This document shows positions 21,501-28,990 of a stretch of 64,000 nucleotides of DNA, in pieces. Within the stretch, counting starts at the first letter, position 1, and each line of letters starts with the position of its first letter. A program made the position numbers and the translations under genes. The DNA is from Mycolicibacterium sp. 018/SC-01/001 (GTDB lineage: Bacteria; Actinomycetota; Actinomycetes; Mycobacteriales; Mycobacteriaceae). Location of the stretch: NCBI RefSeq assembly GCF_007096635.1, contig NZ_VKAA01000007.1:206777-270776 (forward strand), in the 5' to 3' direction. Below the pieces are notes generated by a model that worked only from the letters and a program-made list of their open reading frames with translations, was not told the origin of the DNA and ran no database searches.

Positions 21501-21980
21501 ATGAAGCGAATTGTCGCAGGTGTGATCGGCCTGGCCGCGGGCACCGCCATGCTGGTGGGCTGCTCCAGCGACAAGGGGGCCCCGGCACCGAGCAGCAGCC
21601 AGCAGGCCACGGTCGCGCAAGGCGGCAGCACCGAGGTGAAGGTCGACGGCGCCGATCTGGCCGGACTCGATCTGAACTCCGTGACCTGCGTCAAGCAGGG
21701 CGGCAAGGTCACCGTCGCCAGCGGTGCTATCGGGGGTCAGCAGGGTCTGGGCATCGTGATGTCCGACGCGGCCACCCCGGTGGTCGAGTCGCTCGGCATG
21801 GTGGTCGACGGCAACGCCCTCGCGGTCGCCAACGCGATGGGAGCCAAGAGCGGATCGGCGGAGGTCAAGGTCGACGGCGACCGCTACACGATCACCGGTG
21901 AGGCAGTCGGTGCGGACATGCACAATCCGATGGCCGGCATGATCACCAAGCCGTTCACGGTGACCGTCACCTGCAAGTAG
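21501..21980 (+). CDS. LpqH-like lipoprotein (19-kDa antigen family)
   Basis: A 159-residue lipoprotein. The signal peptide ends in the lipobox LVGC with the lipidated Cys at residue 21. The rest is the mycobacterial 19-kDa lipoprotein domain: VKVDGADLAGLDLNSVTCVKQGGKVTVASGAIG, then a beta-rich region and the terminal VTVTCK, with two Cys (TC and TC) likely forming the family disulphide. LpqH members are surface glycolipoproteins and TLR2 ligands. RBS GAAGGGAAT precedes ATG 21501. A very strong hairpin follows the stop codon and separates it from the TPR/CHAT operon. Confidence 0.85.
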   Translation: MKRIVAGVIGLAAGTAMLVGCSSDKGAPAPSSSQQATVAQGGSTEVKVDGADLAGLDLNSVTCVKQGGKVTVASGAIGGQQGLGIVMSDAATPVVESLGMVVDGNALAVANAMGAKSGSAEVKVDGDRYTITGEAVGADMHNPMAGMITKPFTVTVTCK

Positions 21981-21995
21981 GCCGATGTTCGTCCG

Positions 21996-22026
21996 AGCGG
22001 CGGGCGTGCCGCGCACGCCCGCCGCT
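21996..22026 (+). terminator. Strong GC hairpin, probable terminator before the CHAT operon
   Basis: GCGGCGGGCGTGC (21997-22009) and GCACGCCCGCCGC (22013-22025) form a perfect 13-bp stem with a 3-nt loop, extended by an A-T pair to 21996/22026. It begins 15 bp after the lipoprotein stop and lacks a long U-tail (TTCCT), the I-shaped terminator form common in mycobacteria. Confidence 0.7.
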
Positions 22027-22029
22027 TCC

Positions 22030-22035
22030 TATGAT
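22030..22035 (+). promoter_or_regulatory. -10 box of a likely leaderless promoter for the TPR-CHAT operon
   Basis: TATGAT at 22030-22035 matches the extended mycobacterial -10 TANNNT. Its distance to GTG 22042 (6 nt) puts the transcription start on the start codon, so a leaderless mRNA is predicted. No clear -35 exists; the -35 region falls within the hairpin. Confidence 0.6.
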
Positions 22036-22041
22036 GACGCG

Positions 22042-23634
22042 GTGACGATCGAGCAGGATCTCGACAGGGCTCGTCACCTCGCGTTCGCCGCCGACGAGGA
22101 GGCGGCCAAGGAGCTGCTGCTCTCGCTGCTGCCCCTCGTCGAGGAGGCCGACCGCGACGACCTCGCACTGGAGGTCCTCGCCCAGCTCGGCGAGATCTAT
22201 CTGGTACGCACCGCGTACGCCGGCGTCACCGAGGCCGTCACGCGCATCCGTGACTGCCTACGGGCCTACGCAGAGCTGAACTCGCCGGACCCGCAGATCG
22301 CACACATGACGTGCCGGTACACGCGGCGCGCCCTGTTCCTCGAGACGGGATACGCGGCCGCGCACGGTGAACACGAAACCGCCGCAACACTTTTGACATC
22401 GTTGATCGAGGAGGCCGGCATGTTGCCCGACATGGCGCCCGACCTCGCCCACGAGCACGCCTACCTCATCACCTACGCGCGCATCCTCTGCGCGGTCGCG
22501 CTGTGTGACGACGATCTGCACGTACAGTCCCTGCCTCTGTGGCAGCAGGTGCTCGACGCGATCGACGGGCCCGGCGACGGAACCGAGCACGCCGACGCGC
22601 TGCGGGTGCTCGCCGGCACCGGCTACGGACGGTTCTGCGTGGAGACGGGCCGACTGACCGAAGCGGAGCCGTGGCTGCGGCGCGCCGGCGCCCGCGCGAA
22701 GGCGCGCAACTGGCGGCTGGCGGTCGCGCGCACCCAGTTGGAGCGGGCGACGGCCGCCTGGGCTGCCGGCGATCGGCCGCGAGCCCAGGATCTGGTCCAC
22801 GAGGCATATCCCGCGATCGCCGACCACGTTCGGGCGCACGATGTTTCACGGTGCTGGCTCTACTTCGGGCTGATCGCGATCTCCGTCGGCGCCTACGACG
22901 ATGCAGACGAGCGCCTCAGCCATGCCGAACGGCACTGGCGCGAACTCGGTCGCCCCCTACACATCCACCGAATCCTGTTGCAGCGCAGCTGGGTCGACAT
23001 CTTCCGGGGCGACTTCACGGCGGCAGCGACCCGCGTCGAGGAGGCCAGGGAGCTCCTCGACGCCTGGCCTCGCCACAGCTGGCTGCAGTACGCCCGCCTC
23101 GACGACCACGTCGGCACGCTGCTGCGCGCCCGAGCACAGGCCGATCCGGCCGGTGCCGAGCAGAAGCTGGCCGAGGCGGCCGAGCTGAAGATCCCTGCCG
23201 CCCTGGCGGTCGACTCGGTGCGATACTCGATCGCCGACGCCGACGCCCGGATGCGCTGGGCCACCTACGTCTCCTCCCGCATGCTCGCGGGCGCATTCGC
23301 CGTCGCCTGGGAGTGGGGCAATCGAGAACTGCTCGGCGAGCTCATCGAATACCACTGCGCACGAGGGGCTTTCATCGCGCCGGAGACGCAGACCGCGGCC
23401 TGGGCCCATACCGCCACGGCCACCGTCCCGGTCGAGGAGGCCGACGAGTACGCGCTGGTCGCCTCCGGAGGTGCGGCGGTCGGTGCCGGCGCGCTGACAC
23501 GGCTGGGCGCGCTGCCGCCGCTGCGCATGGATCCCGGCGGCGACCTGGTGCTGCGCCGGTACCGGGAACTCGCGGCGGCCCGGTACGGCCGCGAGGTCAT
23601 CGCCGCCGAGAGCGAGTGGTCCACATGGCCGTGA
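22042..23634 (+). CDS. TPR-repeat protein of CHAT protease module
   Basis: A 530-residue, almost fully alpha-helical protein built from TPR-like helix pairs; repeats with Ala/Gly/Trp patterns are visible such as LALEVLAQLGEIYLVRTAYAG, TGYGRFCVETGRLTEAEPWLRRAGARAK, TQLERATAAWAAGDRPRAQDLVHEA and LLQRSWVDIFRGDFTAAATRVEEARELL. No enzymatic motif is seen. TPR proteins beside CHAT proteases serve as regulators, adaptors or sensors (compare the TPR-CHAT protein Csx29 and Actinobacterial CHAT conflict operons). GTG 22042 is chosen because the -10 box sits 6 nt before; an in-frame ATG at 21985 would precede the hairpin. It overlaps the CHAT gene by 10 bp. Confidence 0.75.
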   Translation: MTIEQDLDRARHLAFAADEEAAKELLLSLLPLVEEADRDDLALEVLAQLGEIYLVRTAYAGVTEAVTRIRDCLRAYAELNSPDPQIAHMTCRYTRRALFLETGYAAAHGEHETAATLLTSLIEEAGMLPDMAPDLAHEHAYLITYARILCAVALCDDDLHVQSLPLWQQVLDAIDGPGDGTEHADALRVLAGTGYGRFCVETGRLTEAEPWLRRAGARAKARNWRLAVARTQLERATAAWAAGDRPRAQDLVHEAYPAIADHVRAHDVSRCWLYFGLIAISVGAYDDADERLSHAERHWRELGRPLHIHRILLQRSWVDIFRGDFTAAATRVEEARELLDAWPRHSWLQYARLDDHVGTLLRARAQADPAGAEQKLAEAAELKIPAALAVDSVRYSIADADARMRWATYVSSRMLAGAFAVAWEWGNRELLGELIEYHCARGAFIAPETQTAAWAHTATATVPVEEADEYALVASGGAAVGAGALTRLGALPPLRMDPGGDLVLRRYRELAAARYGREVIAAESEWSTWP

Positions 23635-24827
23635 CCGCCGACCACCTGCTGTTGCGCTATGCCGACGTCGGTGTCGCCACCTACGCCAGCCTGCGCGTGG
23701 TGGGGCGGCCGGACACCACGGTGACCTGGGTGCTGGACGAGACCGCGATGGCCACCGTGCAGGATCTGCTGGCCGACGCGCTGCCCGACCCCCGACCCCG
23801 GGAAACCATCGCCGACGCCGTGGAACGCGCCGTCGCCGCAGGCTCGTTCGCCTCCGCCAGCGCCGAACAGCACCTGGCGGAGGTGCTCGGCGAGCTCCTC
23901 CTGCCCGAGCCGGCGTGGCGGCTGCTCGCCGCGCACGCGGCAGTGACCGACGCCGTCCTGTTCGCCGCCCCCGCCGCCCGGCTGGCGCAGGTGCCGTGGT
24001 CGATCCTCGCGATGCCCGGTGACGGCAGGCGCCTGATCGAGCTGGTCGACATCCTGCTCGCCGCCCCGCCCAACATCGCCAACGCGGCCCGCCGGCCCGC
24101 ACCGTGGCGGCCCGACCGTGCGCCGCTGTTCGTGCTGGACCCGCGCGTGCCTACCCAGCGGCCGGACTCGGCGCTCGGCTCGGTGCTGGGCCGGCCGGAC
24201 CCGGACACCCCGGTCGCCCGCCACTTCGCGGCCGTGATGAGCCGGCGGGAGGTGCTGCCCCCAGCGGGCTCCGCCGTCGAGTTGTTCCGGCGTACAGAGG
24301 CCGACCGCGGTTGGCTGGCCACCCAGTTACGCCGCGAACCGGGCCGGCTGCTCTATGTCGGGCACGCCACCGCTGCCGACGGAGACGTCGGCCTCGCCGA
24401 CCGCGCGGCCATACACCTCGCCGAAGCCGAACCGCTCAGCGCGGGCGAGTTGATGGCCGCCGCGCTGCCGATGCCGGCGCGGGTCGCGTTGCTCGCCTGC
24501 GCCTCGGGTGGCGACTACCGGTTCGACGAAGCCACCGGACTGGTCGCGGCACTCATCCTCAACGGTGCGGTGCTGGTGACCGCGACCCTCTGGTCGTTGC
24601 CGACGACCGCCGGCTTCCGCCGATTCGCCAGTGCCGCAACCGAATCAGCCGATCCGATGGGCGACGTCGTTGTCGCCGTCGACACCGCCCACGACGCCCC
24701 CGAGGCGGGCCGGGCCGTCAATGCCTGGCAGCGCGCCCAGCTCGCTCGCTGGCGCTCCGGGGACGGCACCGCGAGCCCGCTGTACTGGGCCGCGCTGGTC
24801 ACCTTCGCCGTGGATGGTGCCCGATGA
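23625..24827 (+). CDS. CHAT domain (caspase-like) protease
   Basis: A 400-residue protein with a CHAT (Caspase HetF Associated with TPRs) domain in its C-terminal half. The catalytic dyad is intact: His247 in LLYVGHATAADGD and Cys292 in VALLACASGGDYRFDEATG, 45 residues apart. The downstream NGAVLVTATLWSLPTT strand is the typical CHAT end (usually VxAxLWxVDD). The N-terminal part, residues 1-110, has a beta-rich section and a helical region with no known fold. It predicts a cysteine endopeptidase activated on a signal, most likely relayed by the overlapping TPR protein. Targets are unknown; the two downstream proteins are candidates. Confidence 0.88.
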   Translation: MAVTADHLLLRYADVGVATYASLRVVGRPDTTVTWVLDETAMATVQDLLADALPDPRPRETIADAVERAVAAGSFASASAEQHLAEVLGELLLPEPAWRLLAAHAAVTDAVLFAAPAARLAQVPWSILAMPGDGRRLIELVDILLAAPPNIANAARRPAPWRPDRAPLFVLDPRVPTQRPDSALGSVLGRPDPDTPVARHFAAVMSRREVLPPAGSAVELFRRTEADRGWLATQLRREPGRLLYVGHATAADGDVGLADRAAIHLAEAEPLSAGELMAAALPMPARVALLACASGGDYRFDEATGLVAALILNGAVLVTATLWSLPTTAGFRRFASAATESADPMGDVVVAVDTAHDAPEAGRAVNAWQRAQLARWRSGDGTASPLYWAALVTFAVDGAR

Positions 24828-26176
24828 CGGTCATGGATCTGGACGTGACTGCCTATTCTGTTCGCGTGAGCGCGGAAGCCGGGCAATCGGTGGGCGTGCG
24901 GCACCCGCGCCGCGCGGTGATCGACGCCGCGTGGCGGGCGATCGGTCCGGGCGTCGAGTGCCTCAGCGGTGACGACGGTGCCCCGCTGACGCGCACCGTC
25001 AAACGCATCATCGATCCGCTGGTGCTGCGGCTGCGGGTCAACACCCGCTACTCCGCGCCGGTCGTCACCGCAGAGGTGGCTGCGGAGATGCACCGCGCGA
25101 TCCTCGAGCAGGCCGCGACCCTGCAGAACACCGCCGCGTGGTTCGACGTGCTCAAGCGCGAGCGCCGTCGGCTGCGCATCACCCAGGGCAACGCCCAGGA
25201 GCTGTACTTCCCGGTCTGCTACGAGCTCGCCGTCACCAGTGGCGTGGCGGATGCCGCCGAGGCCGAGCGCGTGCTGCGCGACGTGCACGCCGACCGGGAC
25301 CGCACTGCCATCGACCTGCTGAACGCTCACGTCGCCGATGCCGCCGTCGTCGCTGAACTCGACGGGCAACTCGACCGGGCGTGGCGCGACGTCCGCCCCG
25401 GGCCGGAGCCCGGCGAACCGTTCTTCGCGGGCCTGGGCACTGTGCTGGCCGACGGTGCGGGCCACACCGCCGGTGCGACGCGGGCGCGTCTGTGGTCGGC
25501 ACTGGTCGACGACATGACGCCGTACAACCTCGGTGCGGCCGCCCGGCTCGACGGCTCGGCCCTGCCGTGGTCGCTGCCCGACCTGGGATTGTCGTCGACC
25601 CAGCCCCAGCAGCGTCCGGTCGTGACGCGGCCGACGCGGGTCGAGGGGGAGCGGCCGCTCGACCGCAGCGTCGTGGACCGGGTACGCGCGACGCTGCGCC
25701 GCGGCATGGATCGCGACGAGCTGCCCGACATCGCGCTGCTGTGCGCCGAGGAGGTGGACCGCTGCGCCGCGCCGTGGGGCCTGCTGGGCGAGGACAAGCA
25801 GGCGACGCTGCTCGCCGGCATCGAGGTGGCGACCGATCTCGCCCCGCTGGATCCCGCCGCCCGTCCCCGGTACGGGCTCTCCGCGCGCATCCAGGTCCGG
25901 CTGCGCAAGGAGGCCTACGTCCTGCACGCCCGTCGCTACCTGGCCGACGGCGCGGCGGTGCATCCCCGTCAGCAGCAGGTCATCGACGAGCTCGCCAGCT
26001 TCCGCCGGCCGTACCTGAACCGGCTGTGGGCGCGGCTGCACGGCCGCGACGTGTGGCAGGAACCGTGTTCGGACGCCGACGACGTGCGCGCACTGCTCGA
26101 CGGCGTCGCCCGATCGGTCAGCCTGGACCACCGGCAGCGCATCAAAGCGATGCTCGGCGCGGAGGGTGCGGCGTGA
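24824..26176 (+). CDS. Uncharacterised helical protein of CHAT operon
   Basis: A 450-residue protein I cannot assign. ATG 24824 overlaps the CHAT stop (ATGA). Mostly helical: residues about 25-160 carry Arg/Leu-rich helices (LTRTVKRIIDPLVLRLRVNTRY, LKRERRRLRITQGNAQELYFPVCYELAV), a Pro/Gln-rich linker lies near residues 250-275 (LSSTQPQQRPVVTRPTRVEGE), and a second helical part follows (LLCAEEVDRCAAPWGLLGEDKQATLLAGIEVA). There is no signal peptide, membrane segment, Walker motif or known catalytic motif. The flexible linker between two compact halves would suit a protease substrate. It may equally be a scaffold or sensor. Confidence 0.65.
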   Translation: MTVMDLDVTAYSVRVSAEAGQSVGVRHPRRAVIDAAWRAIGPGVECLSGDDGAPLTRTVKRIIDPLVLRLRVNTRYSAPVVTAEVAAEMHRAILEQAATLQNTAAWFDVLKRERRRLRITQGNAQELYFPVCYELAVTSGVADAAEAERVLRDVHADRDRTAIDLLNAHVADAAVVAELDGQLDRAWRDVRPGPEPGEPFFAGLGTVLADGAGHTAGATRARLWSALVDDMTPYNLGAAARLDGSALPWSLPDLGLSSTQPQQRPVVTRPTRVEGERPLDRSVVDRVRATLRRGMDRDELPDIALLCAEEVDRCAAPWGLLGEDKQATLLAGIEVATDLAPLDPAARPRYGLSARIQVRLRKEAYVLHARRYLADGAAVHPRQQQVIDELASFRRPYLNRLWARLHGRDVWQEPCSDADDVRALLDGVARSVSLDHRQRIKAMLGAEGAA

Positions 26177-27270
26177 TGAAGATCCACAACGACGCCGGTG
26201 TGTGGACCACGGGTTCGGCCCCGCCGGCACCGCCGCTGACGGCGGTGCTCGAGGTCGCCGGTGCCGTGCTGAGCTGGCCGGTCGACGACGCCGAGGCGGG
26301 CCCGCAGATCGCGTTCACCGATGTGGGGCGGGCGGAGTGGCTGTGGCGGGTCGTGGGGCCCGATGGGCACGGGGCGGTCGTGACGGCGCTGCTGGACGGA
26401 GACGCCGACGCCGGGAACGACACCGTCGATCTGCCGGGCGTCGATCTGGAGCCCACCTCGTTGAGCGCGCTGCGCCGACTGGCCTTCGGGCACTGGCTGC
26501 GGCGGTGGTGGCCGGCGAGCCGGCAGGACGGCATCGCCGACCTCGACATGGCGTTGCTCGACGGGGAAGTGGCGGTACTGACCGAGGCGATGCAGGAGTT
26601 CTTCGACGCCGATGCGTTCGATGCCGACGTCGCCGATCTGCTCGCCCCGCATGCGCCGCTGTTCGGTGTGCTTGCCCGGCATGACGATTCGCGGATCGCC
26701 GGGTTGGCGCAGGCGTGCCTGGCGCTCGCCGAGGACATCGGCGTCGCGGTGGACGAGCCCGCCACGGTGGAGCGGCGCCGGGATGATTACGCGCTGGCGG
26801 CGGGGCCGGGGAGCCGGACGGGTCGGCCTGGCGAGGCGATCGCCGAAGGGCGCGATTCGGTGCGCTGGTCGGCGGTGCCGCCGGGAGTCTTCGACGCCGC
26901 CGAGAACACCGTCGCCTGGTCCGTGGAGTCGATCGGGACGACTGTCGCCGCGCTGATGCGCACCGAGGTGTGGGGGGCCGCATCACCGGAGGGCATCCCG
27001 GTTCGGTTCAGCAGCGGCGCCTACGCGGGTACCGGCGCGTTGGACGCGACCGGTGCCGCCACCGTGCCCCTGTTCGACGGCGCAGATCCGCTGAGCGAGG
27101 ACGTGGCCTGGGACCACGATTGGCGGGACGTGACGGTGACGGTGGGCGCCGAGGCCGACGAATCCGCGTCCGCGCGTGACCGAGTGCGTGCGCTCGCGCG
27201 CTCACGGCTCACGGTGACAGGTGCCGACGCGTTCCTGGCCGAACGTCTGGCCGCCGACGCCGACTACTGA
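26176..27270 (+). CDS. Uncharacterised acidic protein of CHAT operon
   Basis: A 364-residue acidic protein, start ATG 26176 sharing one base with the previous stop (GTG 26173 is an alternative). N-terminal half: WSVPVDD-type beta segments then helices LSALRRLAFGHWLRRWWPASRQDGIADLD, LLDGEVAVLTEAMQEFFDADAFDADVADLLAPHA. Middle: low-complexity AAGPGSRTGRPGEAIAEG linker (about 215-235). C-terminal third: beta-rich, WSAVPPGVFDAAENTVAWSVESI, then FSSGAYAGTGALDATGAATVPLF. No membrane segment or catalytic motif. It ends the four-gene operon and converges with the small conserved gene at 27264. Function unknown. Confidence 0.65.
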   Translation: MKIHNDAGVWTTGSAPPAPPLTAVLEVAGAVLSWPVDDAEAGPQIAFTDVGRAEWLWRVVGPDGHGAVVTALLDGDADAGNDTVDLPGVDLEPTSLSALRRLAFGHWLRRWWPASRQDGIADLDMALLDGEVAVLTEAMQEFFDADAFDADVADLLAPHAPLFGVLARHDDSRIAGLAQACLALAEDIGVAVDEPATVERRRDDYALAAGPGSRTGRPGEAIAEGRDSVRWSAVPPGVFDAAENTVAWSVESIGTTVAALMRTEVWGAASPEGIPVRFSSGAYAGTGALDATGAATVPLFDGADPLSEDVAWDHDWRDVTVTVGAEADESASARDRVRALARSRLTVTGADAFLAERLAADADY

Positions 27271-27509
27271 GAGTCGCCCCGGCCGTCGCGCATGGACTCC
27301 CGGATCTGCGCCAGTCGCTCGGCGGCCGCGCGCTGCCGCGCGTCGTACTGCTGGGCGGCGGTCCGGCCCTCCGGGGTCTCGGCGGCCAGTTCGGCCGAGC
27401 CCAGCGACGTCGCGTACCGGTTCTCGATCTTGTCGCGGACCGCGTCGAACGTCGGCACTCCGTCCTCGGTGTAACCGCTCTCGGCGGGAACGGCGGGGTC
27501 GTCGGGCAT
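27264..27509 (-). CDS. Small conserved mycobacterial protein
   Basis: An 81-residue hydrophilic protein with ATG at 27509. The central section reads TFDAVRDKIENRYATSLGSAELAAETPEGRTAAQQYDARQRAAAERLAQIRESM: a single long amphipathic helix. There is no signal peptide or metal site. In M. tuberculosis a small gene (Rv1638A, from memory) lies between uvrA and the esterase/lysX pair, and this is its likely counterpart; it marks the end of the accessory segment. It is 10 bp upstream (sense) of nothing on this strand but lies 9 bp from the esterase stop. Function unknown. Confidence 0.6.
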   Translation of the reverse strand: MPDDPAVPAESGYTEDGVPTFDAVRDKIENRYATSLGSAELAAETPEGRTAAQQYDARQRAAAERLAQIRESMRDGRGDSQ

Positions 27510-27518
27510 GGCCCCAGG

Positions 27519-28937
27519 CTACTGGTGCGCCGTCCGCCCGGCCGCGAGTTGCACCGCGGCTGTCTGCGGCGGCGCCTGCGGCGCGGCCGGCAGCGCCACT
27601 GGGAGCACACCGGGGGTGCCGATCGCGCCGGCCAGCCACGGCAGTGCGGTGGAAAACGCGGTGGACGCGAACGGCCAGTCGTGGTTGCCGGCCTGGTTGA
27701 CCACGGCGCAGTCGATGCCCGACCGGCTGCCCAGCGAGCACAGCGTCGAGGCCGCGATGGCCTGGTCGTTCGGCTTGCCGGCGCCCGATCCGGGTAAGGG
27801 GCCGTTGACGTCGAACCAGCCCTGCACCCCGCGGTAGGGGCCGTGGCGGGTGATCACCGTGCTCGGATCGAACGACGCGTAGGCGGCACTGTTGCCGCCG
27901 AAGAGGCGGGCGACGGTCTGGGACTGGCTGCCGGAGTTCGGTGCCAGATCGCCGGCGATGTCCTCGAAGGCGCTGAACATGTCGGGATGCATGACGGCCA
28001 GGTCCACCGCGCAGGTGCCGCCCATGGACCAGCCGACCACGCCCCAGTTCGCCGGGGCTGCGCTGACCCCGAAATTCGACTCCATGTACGGCACGACGTC
28101 GCGGGTCAGATGGTCGGCGGACTGGCCGCGCGACCCGTTGACGCACTCGGTGTCGTTGTTGAAGGCGCCGCCCGGATCGACGAACACGACGACGGGTGCC
28201 TCCCCGTGATGTGCCGCGGCGAACTGGTCGAGGGTGTTGATCGCGTTGCCGGCGCGCATCCAGTCGGCCGGGGTGTTGAATTCGCCGCCGATCATCATGA
28301 TCGTCGGCAGCGGGGGCGCCGGATTCGTGGCGTACCAGGCCGGCGGCAGATAGACGAATTCGCCGCGGTGCTTGAACCCCGACGCTGTGGCGGGAATGTC
28401 GACGGGTACGACGCTGCCCTTGAGCGGGATCGTGTGCATGCGTTGCATCGCCTTGACCGTCACCTGGTCGACCTGGTCGGGCAGCGGACCCGCGGTGAGT
28501 TGGCTCCACGCGGTCTGCACGGTGGGGAAGTAGCCCGTCCACAAGTTGAGAGCCAGTGCGGCACAGAGGGCGCACAGCGGCACCGCGACCAGCGCGACGC
28601 CACGCCGCCACCACTGCGCATCTCGCCAGCCCGACACGAGCACACCGAAGGCGATGCCGGACAACGCGATCCAGACCCACAGCGTCTGCGGTGCGGGGTT
28701 GCTGTCGTCGGCGACGCCCGCGGTCTGGGTGTACCAGTAGGCAGCGGCGGTGAGTATCACGCCGATGACCGCCGACCACGGCAGCCACACCATCCGCCAG
28801 CGGCGGGTGCGCCAACCGATGGCGGTCACGAGGGCGACCAGCGCCAGGATCTGCACCACCATGGGCAGCCACCCGTGCATCAGGGACAGGTGGTGGCGGG
28901 TGGATTCCCAGAACGTCTGGGACAACGGACCGGTCAT
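27519..28937 (-). CDS. Membrane-anchored esterase (antigen 85-like fold)
   Basis: A 472-residue protein with four N-terminal membrane segments (up to about residue 135) and an extracytoplasmic esterase D/Ag85-type alpha/beta hydrolase domain: VDIPATASGFKHRGEFVYLPPAWY, LPTIMMIGGE, VVVFVDPGGAFNNDTECVNG, then the nucleophile motif VGWSMGGTCAVDLA and a late NQAGNHDWPFASTAF with the probable catalytic His. Corresponds to Rv1639c, always next to lysX. It may act on cell envelope lipids or peptides linked to lysyl-PG. Start ATG 28937 is 53 bp after lysX stop; GTG 28943 is an alternative. Likely co-transcribed with lysX. Confidence 0.8.
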   Translation of the reverse strand: MTGPLSQTFWESTRHHLSLMHGWLPMVVQILALVALVTAIGWRTRRWRMVWLPWSAVIGVILTAAAYWYTQTAGVADDSNPAPQTLWVWIALSGIAFGVLVSGWRDAQWWRRGVALVAVPLCALCAALALNLWTGYFPTVQTAWSQLTAGPLPDQVDQVTVKAMQRMHTIPLKGSVVPVDIPATASGFKHRGEFVYLPPAWYATNPAPPLPTIMMIGGEFNTPADWMRAGNAINTLDQFAAAHHGEAPVVVFVDPGGAFNNDTECVNGSRGQSADHLTRDVVPYMESNFGVSAAPANWGVVGWSMGGTCAVDLAVMHPDMFSAFEDIAGDLAPNSGSQSQTVARLFGGNSAAYASFDPSTVITRHGPYRGVQGWFDVNGPLPGSGAGKPNDQAIAASTLCSLGSRSGIDCAVVNQAGNHDWPFASTAFSTALPWLAGAIGTPGVLPVALPAAPQAPPQTAAVQLAAGRTAHQ

Positions 28938-28990
28938 TGTCACGGCTCCACAGTGACGCCCGAAGCTTGGAGCACGCTGTGACGTCGCTG

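Noticed and set aside
22539..23624. Extended N-terminus of the CHAT protein by 362 codons
   Set aside because: This part is an Arg-rich shadow of the TPR gene in another frame; the CHAT protein starts at ATG 23625.
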